Below are positions 12,618-25,386 of a stretch of 64,000 nt of DNA, piece by piece. The notes below the pieces were generated by a model, which was given only the letters and a program-made list of their open reading frames with translations, had not been told where the DNA came from and did no database searches. Every line of letters begins with the position of its first letter. Within the stretch, counting starts at the first letter, position 1. Position numbers and translations under genes: made by a program. Source of the DNA: Microplitis mediator (lineage: Eukaryota; Arthropoda; Insecta; Hymenoptera; Braconidae); NCBI RefSeq assembly GCF_029852145.1, contig NC_079971.1, forward strand, positions 20,769,563 to 20,833,562, given 5' to 3'.

Positions 12618-13285
12618 TGGCCACATTTCTGGAAAACCTGAAAATGTCAGGGAATTATAAATATACTGGAAAAATTAGGGAAAAGTCAGGGAATTTCGTC
12701 ACAAAGCTGGAAAAATTTTTACTTTCTTTTTTTTTGACTGAAACAATCCGATAAATTTTTTTTTCTGTCAAAACTGTTCAAAAAGTGGCGCGGCGCGAAT
12801 GCGATTGTAATTTCGTCTTGAAAAAAAATTAGTAGAAATTGATTCTAATAGCAAAAAAATGAAGCAGTCAGAATTAAAAAGGCTGTTAGAAAAAAAAAGT
12901 CTTAGTAGAAACCAATCGTGAGGATCTTCAAGCTGTTAACATGCATATTGACAAGTTAAAAAACCAAAAACATTAAAAGTATACATAAGTATTGAACTAA
13001 TAAGTTTCACTATATTTATTATTCGCGTACTTGATTAATATTTTATTAATATTCTATAACACGTTCTTATTTATGAAATTTATTCTAGTGAAAATGAAAA
13101 ATTTATTTATATTTTATTATAGAGTAAGTTATATAAAAACATAGATTTAAAATAAAAAATAAAAAATTATTCATTTAATAAATAAAAAAAACTTATGAAT
13201 ATTGACAAATAATAAAATAAAGTTTCATTTGACGACAATGATTGATTATTTATTGAACTGACTTGTACCATTTTATTTTAAATTA

Positions 13286-14337
13286 GGGGAGAGGGGGACA
13301 GAGTGATCCCCTTAAGAAAAATAATTATAATATCATTATTTTTTTTTACACGTTTACTTCTTTTTAGACCCTTGATACTTATTTTCACTTCATTATGCTG
13401 CGTCCATTAAAATTGAAAAATCGATAATTAGGGGCAAAGTGGGCCCTCCAAAAAATTTCGGATTTGATATTTTTTATTCTTTACACGTGCGATATTTGCA
13501 AATAACTATAAAACAATTGTATTTTAATAATATAAAAGTCATTTTAATAGTCTGCTGCGATATACACGGAAAAAAAAAATATTGCGCTCATCACTCAACG
13601 GTATTGTGGTATTCACTCTCCTCGGTTGGTTATACTTTGTATACGGAAAGCCTTGGTCTATCGGATCGTGATTATCGCAATCCAGGCGGATTCCGAAATC
13701 ATAAGATCGTTTTGCTATAGTGTAACGATCCGTTTTGTTGGCAATTAGCCATAAAAAATTTGAGGTTAAAATAGATAAATTTTCAACTTTAACTTCATTA
13801 CAATTTTATTTTTAGTTGGAATTAATAATTACATGTTAATAATTCTAATAAGCGCAATAAAAAATTATTATTTAATATCAAGAAATGTAAAGTAATAGAA
13901 TATACGTAATTAATTGATGTAAATTTTACGAAATTTTAAAAATTAATCGATAAAATTAAGAAATTCCTGCATTAAATATATAATTCGTATTTTTTTATCG
14001 TCATTGTGTGCGCTTTAAATAATTAATAATCTTATAAATAAAAAATTTGGTTATGAGTGGTGGCGCTTGAGAAGTAGATCGTGATAATCACGATCCGTTT
14101 TGGTACGGTATAGATACGTTAACTGACGATCTCTATACATTTAAGTATATTCACAATCCGTAGGATCATTATAATAAATATCTAGTGTTTCATTCATATC
14201 GATATATATATCGTGAAAATCAATTAACAATTCGTTCGAATTTATTGGCGAATGGAAAATTTTGAGAGGCCCACTTTGCCCCCATATTTTTTGAAGTTTT
14301 GAAAATTTTAAAGGGCCTACTTTGCCCCCTCCTTCCC
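13286..14337 (+). mobile_element. G-rich-ended element family A, copy 1, with extra internal sequence
   Basis: Ends are GGGGAGAGGGGGACAGAG and the inverse of GGGAAGGAGGGGGCAAAG, with TA on both sides (13284-13285, 14338-14339). The first about 278 bp and the last about 106 bp match A2 at 25387-25883. Between them A1 has about 667 bp of different sequence (13565-14231) against about 114 bp in A2. The extra part begins next to a CACGGAAAAA terminus at 13565, suggesting a further insertion, but I could not find a clean partner end. A 93-codon ORF at 13439-13720 spans the junction and is not credible. Confidence 0.75.
14077..14095. repeat. 19-bp palindrome inside A1
   Basis: GATCGTGAT, A, ATCACGATC: a perfect 9-bp dyad around one base. 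Related GATCGTGATTATCGCAATC lies at about 13664. These belong to the extra internal part of A1. Confidence 0.7.
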
Positions 14338-15023
14338 TAAATAAATATTTCCAATGATTTAATATTACTACATATGGTCAGGGAATTTTTTAATTATTTG
14401 ACTGGAATACCTGGAAAAGTCAGGGAATTTCAGTTTTAAAAATTTGTGGTCACCGCGATTTCAAAAAAAAATTTGTTGAAAAATTCTAATTTTATTGATT
14501 GTGAAAAAAATTTGTATATATAATCAAATTAATTTAATTCATAGTAATTTTGTCACTTTAAATAAATAATTATTTACGTCAATAATAATAATTCATGTCG
14601 AATAATTAATTCAAGTCTCGTGATAGCGGTTTCCCTAGTGGGTATTCGATCTCTACCAGTGTTACAAAATATCGAGTACTCTCACCGAATCTCTGATTTT
14701 CTCTCCCAAAACTACTCGCTTTAAATCCCTCCCCCCCTTTCAAATAAACACCAACACTCGAATTATTTGAAATATTCACGAAAACGTTAAAATTATGACA
14801 ATAAATATTCGTACTCGGTAATTTTATGTTCGCGTGAGGTTGACAGAAAACCCCTACCCTTAATGTTGAGCATTGCGCCTAATCTTGTTGTAAAATCTAA
14901 TTCCACCAACAATTTCTAAGCCGGTCCATTAAAATTCTAAGCACAACCGAGTTTGTAGTATATATAAGAGAGGAGCGAGAAAGTGGGGTCGCCTAAGGCT
15001 CTAAGAGATATGCTATATATTCA

Positions 15024-15054
15024 ACACACACGCACACACACACACAAGCACACA
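15024..15054. repeat. (CA)n microsatellite
   Basis: Alternating CA, interrupted by CG and AG, near the end of a TATATA run. Confidence 0.85.
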
Positions 15055-15410
15055 AATTTATATATAGGATGTATGAGAAGGAGAAAATGAAAAGACGTAG
15101 AGCGGAGAAAATAGAAGAGAATAGAATGAGTTTAGGTATCGCTGAGGAGAAAATGTATACGAAGAGAAGAAGAAGTAAAAGGGATAGAGAAAGAGGAGAC
15201 TAAGGTAATACTAGAGGGGTTTTGTCGAGCTAAAACAATAAGAACGAGGTTGTAGGTGGTAGAAAGAGAGAATTAAAGAGAAAGAGACAATAAGTCTTTC
15301 TCTTTAACTCCCTTTCCTCTCCTTCCCTCTTTTCCTCCCTTTTCCAAGCTACCCTTAGTATAACCTCCGGCAACTCTTGTGTGACGTGCAGCTATATCCT
15401 ATTAGTAAGA

Positions 15411-15438
15411 GTGTGTGTGTGTGTGTGTTTATGTGTGT
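15411..15438. repeat. (GT)n microsatellite
   Basis: GT repeat with a short TTTAT interruption. It gives the Thr-His runs seen in the overlapping minus-strand frame, which is therefore low complexity and not a gene. Confidence 0.85.
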
Positions 15439-16800
15439 GCCCCCGTCGGACGTCGGCTGTAAGAACGCCGTAAAAGCTCACCTCTCCTAGGTTTCTATTG
15501 GCTGAGCCGGCGCGCACCCGACGAGATATCTCGCAAATAGCAAAACGGTACGACTCGGATGAGGACGAGAAAACGAGTGTAGATGTGTGTATAAGCATTC
15601 AACTACAACCCTGAGTAAAGGACATTTTCCATTGAGCCGTCTTATTGTACCAGCGGGTAAAGTTTCTAGAGAACCGCGCGGTGTGAACGTTGATATGAAA
15701 GACAGAGATACGTTTAGACAACAGAGACAAGGAAAGTCTGAGCCAGAGGTGATGATGATGGAAAATGTGCTGAGGTATAGAAAGAGAATATCCCTCGGAC
15801 TATTCACGATTCACATGAAGCCCAACAAATATTTCATGTCTATCTCATCCTCATTTAATGCTTTTATGTTCTCCTTTTTTCATCTTTTGTATTCCGGGAT
15901 AATTTAATTTCACATAAAGTTTTATGGGAGAGATAGCAAACGATTTTTTTATTTTTGTAATGGGAAGAAAAAAATAAACAGGGAAAATTAAAGTCCTTGC
16001 GGTTGGACTGAAATGGTTTTGAGTTCCTTCGTGTGTGCAATTAGGAGGCATGCTAAGTGTGTGCGCCTCTTGGTTCGCTCTCGGGCTGGGGAATTGAATT
16101 TCCCTGGCGCTGAGAATGTGAAAGAGAGTGAGCGAGTGAGTGAGCTGGGACAGGAGATGTGGGTGGGAAATTGGGTGGTCTAAATGGGTAGGGAAGCAGG
16201 TAAGGGAAGCGAGGAACGACGTCAAGTGAAGACCACGGTGAGCGAGGCCTCTGGGACCTGGTACAAGACTAAGGGATGGGCTCTGTAATATTGTTATTGG
16301 CAATAATGGCGCGTCTTTACCTTTACCTTGCCGTAGTACGTAATAGGGCGCATCGGGAAATTGATTTACGCGGTACTTAAAAAATCCGTAATTGCTTTCT
16401 TAAAACCTAGGACTGGAATGGAGACGATCGAGGGAATGCAACAAAGATGTTTTAGTACCGGGAATAAATAAGGGACATTTAAATTGTATTATAACAATGA
16501 AGAAGAGTTAATTGAACGTGGACACATGAAGTGTTTCTTCGGGTGGCAATTACACCCCCTATCTCAGTTGTTTCTCACAGGGGTCGAAACCCTTAACGAA
16601 CCAAGAGAGTTGAATTCTCTTAGTGATAGACGGTGGTACTGGTCCTGTGCGCAAAACTTTCTCTCTCGCTTAAAGCTTTTACTCTTAAAGTATCTTCTCT
16701 ATCCAATCCACGAGCCCAAGTAAATCGAATCAAGCCTCGAATTAAATACGACCCTCTCTAGTATTCCGCGCACAAACCGTGTACGAGTACAAGAGAGTAT

Positions 16801-16863
16801 ACAAGAAGAACAAGAAGAACAAGACGAAGCAGAAGAAGAAGAAGAAGAAGAAGTAGTAGTAGT
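16801..16863. repeat. (GAA)n/(GTA)n trinucleotide tract
   Basis: AAG/GAA units grade into GTA units. Typical microsatellite; no coding frame is associated. Confidence 0.85.
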
Positions 16864-16902
16864 GAGGATCCAGGAGAATGGGGTGTAGCTGCAAGCTTCG
16901 CC

Positions 16903-17493
16903 TTGTATTTAATTACCAACTCAAAGTCTCGGAGAAACCCGGGCGAAAACCTCCCCTTTTGTCGTAAACTAACAAAACCCCAACCAACTTTTCTCTGTCA
17001 TTATGAGCTGGGATCGAGAGGAAAAAAAGCCATTATAAGATCTCATACATTGCTAAGAAAATATTATAAGGAGGAGATCAAAAGACACATTGCACGTACA
17101 AAGCCAATAGGATACGTGCCAAAAGCTTTCCGACCCTTTTCATCCTTTAAATCCCACCCACCCACTCCCTATTCGTATTTGCTCGCAGCTCCAAGCCGAG
17201 AAACTTTCATCCACCCCTTACTTTACTTCGCTAACGAAAACCTTTTCCCTTTCCCTCCTTTACCGAGAAGCGAGGAGAGCGCCTTCTGTCCCGCTACGGT
17301 GGTAGAGATCCGCGCGAGACTTCTCATCCCCTTCCTCGAGACTCCCTCGCCTGCCCTGACTACTATACCCACCCCAACTAGCACCCCATCTACAGTGGGT
17401 TGCGTTCGCGCAAATATCGCCTTTCATATTCCTTCGAAGGAGCAGAAAATCGTTACGGCGCCTTTTGCGCGCGCGCTAGTCAAATGCCTATAA
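16903..17493 (+). other. Unproven 196-codon ORF, longest in the window
   Basis: The longest ATG-initiated frame in 64 kb. The translation is rich in Pro, Ser, Thr and basic residues, with no signal peptide, membrane segment, repeat or motif I recognise. The region is pyrimidine-biased, and long frames arise easily in such sequence. No splice sites, Kozak-like start or poly-A signal stand out. It could be a lineage-specific small gene, an exon fragment or chance. I favour chance. Confidence 0.12.
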
Positions 17494-20400
17494 GTGTCTT
17501 CGTCTCACGCTGTTACTTTAAATTGTATTTTATCCTTATTCATTCTCTCCGTCTATAGACATCTATACACATAATACATATACATATATGTATAAATATA
17601 TATACATACGAGTCGAAAGGCAGAAAGGGGCGAAGGAGGGAATTCAGCCGCGAGAAACGAAGGAGAGGAAATACGAGACGAGTATGTAGGGTGTAAGTAA
17701 GTAAAGTCTCTGAGCCACCCTCACACCCTCCTTCGAATCGAAACCTTTTTGGGTTTTCACCCTCCTGCAAATTACTATGGCTCTTCTATTCACCGTACCT
17801 ACACACCAAAGAACTCGTACTTGCAATACGCACACTTATATGTTTTATACGACATTCAATATCGTCAAGTATCCACCTCTAGGATACTTGGAGTCTATTG
17901 ACAAGATGGCGGGCTTAAATAAATTTTTCTCCATTTTTCTTAACGTCTAGAAGTTGGTGAATGATTAGAAATGTCATGGGTCGGAAGGCAACCGAGAGCT
18001 TAAGAAAAAACCAGGAATCCGGCGAAGGGACTCCACTAACGTGGGATAAGGGAGTGAGTTTAAGCGAAGGAAATTTCTAGAAACTTCAGGCTTAGCAATT
18101 AACGTCAGAAATTAACGACGCCCGGTTGGCTTGCTGGCTCTCTGTATAAGCCCGTGCAGAACCCTGGCGCAAAACGACGTTGAAATTAGTCTCGGAAATT
18201 CTCATCGTAAAATCGCGCTCTGCGACCAAACTTCACATCAGCTTCCCTTCTGACTTGAAACATACCTCCCCCGTACCTCCTTATTACCCACCACCAAACC
18301 TATTCCTCATTTCTCTTAAACTCTATCGCCGTCATTGGCCTCAGTAAGCGGTAACTTTCAGGAAATTTTCATTAAACTCAACAGTAATTACGTCATCATT
18401 CAGCTGTGGCACATATGGACGTCTTGGAAGAACTCCAACCACTTATCTATTTATAATTAGTCATTTGCGATCCAATAATCCGCATTGGCTCCAATCAATT
18501 TACAATATCCACACCCACATGCTTCGAGAACCAGCTTCCGAAAGGCTGCACTCAGCATCTTATTCTGTAGCACTGTAATTTTTATGTGATCATCAAGACA
18601 ATTGGGCTTATCGTTGCAAGTCTTGATCGGCCAATAACGTGGTAACGACTTGACACTTGTATCTTTGCCAGTTCCCCAGAGATTTTGTACCAACGGTCGT
18701 CTAGCAGAAGTAGTAAAGACTCTGATACCTCCTTGCTCTCCTCCTTTCTACAAAGTCTGGATGAGAACCAGCAGTCTAGGAGCTTTAAGTCCCGCGCGGC
18801 GAATTTATCAGGAAGCGAACGACATATCCGTTTTCCCAAGTAATCTCGCGTAGCCTAGGGCGATTCTCAAACAATTCTATAGGTATCTACCGACGCGTAC
18901 GGTAAGAAGAAAGAGATGGTGTAGGAGAGTATAAAGGAGTGTAAGCGAGGAGTAAGGGGAGGGCAGATAGTTAGGTATAGGTAGATAGAGGTGAGAGAAA
19001 CTGGGATGAGCTCGGGAAGGAAAGAGGCAGGTCGAAACAGACAATACACCTCGGTTGGGTGGCTTATCTAAGAGTCCGTAGTGTAGCCTCAGGGGTGCAG
19101 TAATAACCGGCCGGGGATGGGCGATACCGGGACTAAGAAATGATAACGGCACTCGGGAACCCAGGCCACCATTTTCGAGTTATATTGCCTTGGGCAACAC
19201 GCCGTTCTCTGCGTTTCACGATTCCGTCTCTTATGCCTTATTCACCCCAACTCTTGCTCTACCACCCCTTTGCTTAACTCCAATGTCGTCTCCGATACCG
19301 AGAGTCGTTAGTCGTGATTCAAATTTTCTCTAATTAAAAAAAAAACAAACCATTCACTGGCTAATTACTTTTTCTCTAATGACGAAAATATTAATGATCA
19401 ATAAATTTACACGAGTTAATTGAGTTACACGATGATTTGCCATCACCCTAGTTCAAACTACAAATTATCTGGCTGTGGTTATCGAAACCACAACTTGTGT
19501 GCTCAATTCTACCAAGACACACACACACAAATATGAGTATACAGATATGTCCTTCTGCAGGAGGATCTGTGTGGGGATTATTTTGATGGCAAGTGATAAA
19601 AGAATAATAATAAGCATTAACCAGGTAATTTATTTAAAAGAATGTCACCCTCATTTAACACTCTCTTAGCCACCAACGCGTTTTATTTTCACTTAACTAC
19701 AGCCACCACACGAGGACTCTCAACGTCGTCCTTGCCAGCAATCCCACGTCGAAATACTTGGGAACGTGTCCAAGATTTCACTCAGTCCAGTAAACCTGTT
19801 AAATTTGTCATGACTAATTACCTTTTATTCGTTATTTTAGGACTGCGGAGGAAAGGATAAAGATTCAGGAAAAAAATGAGGTTGAATTAAAATGAGATGC
19901 ACTGACTGGACAACTCATGAGGGGTATATTTAGCACAAAAAGCCTCTAATTTCCAACAAGGGTGTAAAAAGCAAAGTCCGACGAGGTCCCGGTACGCGCG
20001 ACCGGATAAAACGGTAGGATGGAGTGTATAGCAGTGGCCGGTTGTTGGGTCCATAAAACACCGCTTAGCGTTTTCTTTACCCACCCATCCCCTGGATGGC
20101 GGTGGTTTTAACCCTGTTAAGCTGTTTCCCGTTCTTTGCCATCTTTTTTCACTCTCTTTTCGCTTATTTATCATCGCCCCTTCTGTCCCACATCCAGGCG
20201 CGGGATAAAAAGGTAAATTGAGTCAACTCGACACGTGAATACTCTTCTGCGTACCTTTAGCTCGAAAAAAAAACGTATCCAAAGCAACTTTTAGTTTATT
20301 TAACCGTTGATTTGATTAGAGTTAATGAACCGAATGCTGTCCGTTGATGGCTTTAGGAAGACACGGATATAATAGTTACTTTAAAGTTAACTATTCAGAT

Positions 20401-22481
20401 GTTGGGAAAATACTAAGGAATGAGATTAATGGCCAAATGAATTAGTTGAAGTTGATATCCCCTTTTGGCGAGCTAGGCTGCTTGGAGGATATCTAGGTTT
20501 ACTAATCCGTGTGCATTAAAAGTTAAGCGGGCTTGGCGGAAGCCCACGCGCCGTGCGGGTCCTACTCAGTGCTCAGTATTTGGTGCTGCTGTCTGTCTAT
20601 GTTCTCTACCCACCATTAGATTCCTGAGTTTAAGCACACGTGGATAGTCTACCGAGTTAGACCAACACCAGATCTACGTTTCAAACCGGAAACATCGTTA
20701 CCATTCTGACCTATGGCTCAGAAAGCTCTAAACACCCACTCATACACACGCATGCATAAAGACTTTATAGACTAAAATGCACCATCTAATATATATGTGT
20801 GCTAGTAAACATTGTCTCTTTAGTAACTTGGTCTCGCCGCAAAACTGACCACTTTTCCGCAGTTGACCTCAGAAAAAACCAACAGAACTTAATCCAACAG
20901 ATTTTACGGACGATAAACCCCAAAAATTATTAAACTGCTGTGTTATTTATTAACTTGCGTTGGCTCTTGTTCTGTTTTTTGGTCACCAGAGTGTTTTTAT
21001 CACATACTGAGGTCTCAAGAAACCCGTCCATTAATCGAAGCGTTCGAAGAGCATGGCTTCGAGTGACCTCACTTTGCCCAGCCACACGTCTGTTGTTTTT
21101 CGCCTTTAACAATTTCCCACCGGCCACAAACTACCCTCACCACTACTTTTAAACCCCATTACATCTATTTTCCTGGATAGCAGCTTTACCACAAAAAAGG
21201 AGGGCAAAAAATATAAATAAACCTCAACTTTATCATATTTATTTGTTGCTTTTTTTTACATTACAGCCAAATGCTTTTATTTCGATCCCTCGGTATGTAA
21301 ACTCTCGCCCCTTTATCATCAATGTCAATTTAATAATTTAAAAAGTTTCGCTTTGTTTAAAATGTTGGTAAACAAAAATAATAATATTAATTTTACTTAA
21401 ATTAATATATACCACTGTAAGTTAGATTTGTGAGTGTGCGAATGTCTGAGAGGAGTAGCATGAGTGTCAGAAAATTTTCCACCCTCGTCAAGTGTCGCCG
21501 AGGATTCTTCATGTCCAAAGAACCGAAGGATACCAGGCATCGTAAGGGTGAGTGGGGGTGAGAATGAGAAAGAGAACGAAAACGAGGGAGCAAATAAGGG
21601 TGGAGATGGTGGACGGTGAAGGTGGAGAAAGGCATAAAGGACGAGAAAGTGTCAGAGGTTTATATATATAGATATATATATAAAATAGACGTTCGACGAC
21701 ATATTAAGTAAGGGAAGGATGCACTGAATAATGACTTGGAAAAGGTGTTGTACGTGTTAGTTGGTAGCAGTCTAAACCAAAGCGCCGCCATCTTGTCTCG
21801 TCTCTCTACTTATAATTATTGATGTAGCCCGAACTTTATATAAACTCAAAACTCTACCCGGCAACGTCCTCCTCGTCTTCGGCGTCGTGTCGTCGTGTCC
21901 TCTACATCCAAGCATCAGAAGCAGGTTCTCCGTCACCAAGAGCGTACGTATTCCCACTCCAGTGTGCCGCGTCTCAGGGGCCAAGAGTGTGGCGTAGCAC
22001 CCCCTCATCCCGGTTCTATCACTCCCATCCTCTTTCCCTCTTTTCGCCTCCTACCAAGTCCTCGCCAACCACGCGGCAGGAGGAAATTGTTGGAGTTTTC
22101 AAAGTCTGACGTGCAGGATATTATGAACGGAGCGGGGTCGGGAGAAAGCTTTTCCAAGCAGTAGTAGACTAGAGAGACCTGGACCAGCGCGGGATGGGGA
22201 GTCAAGGGATGGCCCGAGCGGCTTCGTTGACTATATATATATTGAAAGAGCTTGGTAAAGCATAACCTCCGTGAAAACTACCCGACTCGCCTCGCACTCT
22301 TCTCTTATTCAGCTTCGTATATATGTCTATACCTCGAAACCATCCCCAGCTTTCTACGTCCGTTTCAAACCATTTCTCTTTGCCTTCTGCCATCTACAGT
22401 TCCCTCTTACCTCACCGCTATCTGCTTGACTAGATTATTCCAGGCACCTTTGATTCTTTGACTTTTCACCAGTTATTGGTT

Positions 22482-23381
22482 AACTTTTCACTATGAAAGT
22501 TGAAAATTTTCAAAAAAGGAAGTTATTGGTTTCGGTCCGATTTTTGAAAATCGAGTTTTGATTAGATCTAGAAATTTTGAGGTTCTAGGAAGTTGTTCTG
22601 GCTATTTTCAGATGGATTTCCATGTGTGTAAGCTATCTTTTGTCGTATGATATCTTTGGAACGAATCAACTGATTTAAGTATTTTTTGCGGCTATCATCA
22701 AACCGCAGGACCATTGGGGCCGAAAATTAGATCTGATTTTAGTCTAATTAGACTGTGTTTGAACTAATTGGTCTATATTTGAACTTTGAAAGTTTTATTA
22801 ATATTTTAAGCTGTTTTTTTATCTAAAGACGAAGAAAAACAGACTAAAAGTAATAGATAGAAAAAGTCTGATTTAGGTCTGGATAAAAGCTAAAGAAGAC
22901 AAAATTTTGAAAAAATGTTTGACTTTGATCTAGAGGCGACCAAAACCAGACTAAAAAAAATTGAAAACGAATCTGAAAATAATCGAAATAAGGAATAGTA
23001 CAGGCGAAACTCGAGTAAATTTTACATGTTAATTAAATACAAATAAAAAGTAAAATTGAATGGAAATAAATTAAAATTCATATTTGATATAAAACAGATC
23101 AATTTTATTCGACCCGGGCAATTTGTCTCAAAATTTGGTCAAAGCTAAGTTTCGAAGTATCCTTACGATTATCGCAAAGCATGACGTGCGGATCGATCGA
23201 TTTTTTCCAAAGATAGCGTAGGACAAAAATTACATTTTTTTAAGCGGAATGTTTTTTGTTTCGGTCCAAGCGTTTTTGAGCTTGAGGAGCTCAAAAACTT
23301 ACAAATAATAACGTTTTCAAGCTCTCTGAGCGGAAAGATTTGAAGTTGACTCACAGGGTCAACCATTTTCCAGATTCTTTG
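22482..23381 (+). repeat. Dispersed repeat D, copy 1, interrupted by K2
   Basis: Starts near TAACTTTTCACTATG and carries the family signature GGTTTCGGTCCGATTTTTG, then a GAGGTTCTAGGAAG box, and a closing part with GAGCTCAAAAAC and ACAGGGTCAACC. Sequence between about 22712 and 23105 is unlike other D copies and is a K element. D1 runs directly into D2 in the same orientation. Confidence 0.75.
22718..23010 (-). mobile_element. K element, copy 2 (short, inverted), inserted in D1
   Basis: Its left end AAAATTAGATCTGATTTTAG is the reverse complement of the right end of K1 near 26612-26634. The far end carries GGAATAGTACAGGCGA, matching in reverse the K1 left part (GTCTGTACTATTCCC). It lacks the duplicated interior of K1. 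No coding capacity. Confidence 0.65.
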
Positions 23382-24012
23382 AATTTCCTGCTGTAAAAAT
23401 TGGAAATTTTCAAAGAAACGAAAATTATTGGCTTCGGTCCGACTTTTGAAAATCAAGTTTTCATCAGATGTCGACGTTTTGAGGTCCTGGGATTATATTC
23501 TGACCATTTTCAGATGGACGTCCAGCCAATCGTATGTGTGAACTTTTTTTGTCTTACGATATCTTTGCAACTAATCACTCGATTTGAACGTTTTTGGCGG
23601 CAATCGAAAGGGCTCACCAAGACTTAGAACTGGATAAATTTTGGGGTCGATCGGTCGAATAGTTTACAAGTTATACAAAAAATAAAAATAAAAATAAATA
23701 ATTTTCTAAGTATTTGTTGCATAACTCGTTAATTCCTCGACCGATTTGTTTCAAAATTTATCGGAACTCAAGTCTCCTCAAGCTCTTTCGATTGCCACAG
23801 AGTAGTGCAAATCAGTCGATTTTTTCCAAAGATACCGTAGGATAAAAATTCCATTTTTCCAGCAAAATGCGTGTTTTTTCAGTCCAACTATTTTTTGGCC
23901 TCGCAGAGCTCAAAAGTTCACCAATAATAACGTTTTCGAGTTCTCTGAGTTCAAAAAAATCGGGATAATTTGGGGTTGGCTGACAGGGTCAACCATTTTT
24001 CAGATTTTTTTA
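23382..24012 (+). repeat. Dispersed repeat D, copy 2 (tandem with D1)
   Basis: An uninterrupted copy of about 630 bp: AATTTCCTGCTGTAAAAATT start, GGCTTCGGTCCGACTTTTG, CAGATGTCGACGTTTTGAGG, a central low-GC section, the box TCGATTTTTTCCAAAGATAC, and GGTTGGCTGACAGGGTCAAC at the end. Other copies are at 38686 and 50038. Minus-strand frames through the closing part look protein-like only because the repeat is conserved. Function unknown. Confidence 0.8.
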
Positions 24013-24626
24013 ATTTTATTCTTTTGTCAGATGGTAAGATCAAGTTTATAAATGAGACGAGTTTGTTCGTGTACCGCTCGAGCGATGAGAGTATACTATA
24101 TGTATATGAAGATAGTTGAGTAGAAGTATAAGCTTTCCTCTTGTAAATGAGGTAATATATATACAAAAGCTAATACGGCCAAAAGTTGCCAACTTGGATG
24201 AGTATCCCTCTTTTCCTCTCAGGATTCCCCAAGCCCACTTTGCTACCAACTTTAGACATCTCCGTAGAATACTTGTAAATATTTAAAATATCATCCCAGG
24301 CTGAAAAAAAGGGATCCCATACATGAAATAATTTATTTTACAGACGAGTTTTACGACAAAAATTTTATAACGGGATAATTTTCAGCAAAATTTACCCAAT
24401 TAAAATCCATATCATTATTTTCTTAGCTGTCTCATTTCGTCCGACAATTCACTAAATTACAGGAGAGAAAGAGGAAAGCGATGGCAATAAAATCTCAGAC
24501 GCGTATTTTATCTCCAGCATTAACCAGCTTCATAAATAACAGCCAAGACTATTATATTAAACATTTAAACCGACCGATGTAATTAAAGATGCGGAGGTTT
24601 AAGAATAACTCAGCAACACTCGCATC
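24013..24626. other. Unassigned segment between repeats
   Basis: Moderate AT. The stretch 24470-24620 has several CAATAAA/TTTAT and TTAAT cores and reads like unique DNA, but nothing firm can be called. Confidence 0.35.
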
Positions 24627-24726
24627 GAAAAATTAGGTCTGTTTCAAATATTTTTTGGAAATTTAATCGGTTTTTGTCTGTACTATTCCCTATCCAAGCC
24701 AATGTCAAACTTGTTTTCGTATTATA

Positions 24727-25386
24727 TTTAGTCCGTTTTCAATCGCCTTTAGATTAAAAACAGATTTTTTTGTTATAATTAGGGGAGGGAGGGGGAAAAC
24801 GGGGTACTTAAGGATATACCAAGTTTTCGAGGACTCAAATACACTAAATCTTTTTTTTTTAATGATATTCAAAGTAAATAGAAAAAATTTTCAGTTACCA
24901 TTAAAAAAAAAAAAATTCATTTTTGCGGGCAAAATGGGGTACTCCCTAAAAAAGGCAAAAAAAAATTAAGTTTAATTTTTTTGTAAGTAATTTACATGAA
25001 GAAAAATTATATTTTACATGATTTTAGGATACAAAGGAAGAAAAACAAATTTTTAATAGTTTTTATCTTAAAACAAAAGTCATTAATATTTTTCAACTGA
25101 CAATTAATTTTTGAAAAAGTTTAACAAAAAAAATTCAAAATAATGCTCAATTATATTTACAAGTCATTTTGGAATGTTTAAAAACCAACGAAAAAATAAC
25201 ATTTTTTTTTTAATAAAATTTTGGGAGTACCCCGTTTCCCCCCCCTCCCTATTAGTCTGTGTTCATTTGGTTTTAGGACAACAGACTTTTTTTAACTACA
25301 ATTTTTAGTCTACTTTCAATCGCCTTTAGATAAAAAGCATGATTTTCTACCAATATAAATAACAATAATAATAATCTAGATTTATA
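24727..25386 (+). repeat. First unit of the K1 internal tandem duplication (interrupted by B1)
   Basis: Starts TTTAGTCCGTTTTCAATCGC and ends TCTAGATTTATA. Without B1 it is about 190 bp and aligns with 25886-26079. Confidence 0.8.
24782..25249 (+). mobile_element. G-rich-ended element family B, copy 1 (TA target proven by empty site)
   Basis: A 468-bp element beginning GGGGAGGGAGGGGGAAAACG, with the inverse C-rich sequence at the right end. TA flanks both ends (24780-24781, 25250-25251). The second duplicated K1 unit has the uninterrupted site TTATAATTATTAG near 25935-25947, so the TA was duplicated on insertion. This copy is the reverse-orientation partner of 32109-32626. G-runs at the left end fit a G-quadruplex pattern. 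Confidence 0.9.

Larger units (their letters stand above)
12618..14453. mobile_element. Outer repeat J, interrupted by A1
   Basis: Starts GTGGCCACATTTCTGG and ends near AAATTTGTGGTCAC, so the extreme ends are inverted. Inside both ends the phrase CCTGGAAAAGTCAGGG (or close variants) occurs in direct orientation, at about 12637-12700 and 14410-14430. A1 (13286-14337) is inserted within it, so J is the older unit. No coding sequence is recognisable. Confidence 0.6.
14454..22481. other. Large moderate-GC block with no recognised gene
   Basis: The first about 150 bases are AT-rich. The rest lacks the dispersed elements seen elsewhere. It carries GA-rich tracts (15070-15310, 16110-16145, 18900-18970), CT-rich tracts, short TA runs (17570-17610, 21660-21690) and simple repeats listed separately. 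Many small frames occur on both strands, mutually overlapping. Motifs of the GCCATCTT type are at 17903 (minus) and 21783. Promoters or exons cannot be called from sequence alone. Best read as introns or intergenic regulatory DNA. Confidence 0.4.

Noticed and set aside
23169..23456. 95-codon minus-strand ORF as a conserved protein (similar frames recur in other D copies)
   Set aside because: The similarity follows the DNA repeat and frames are not consistently open between copies.
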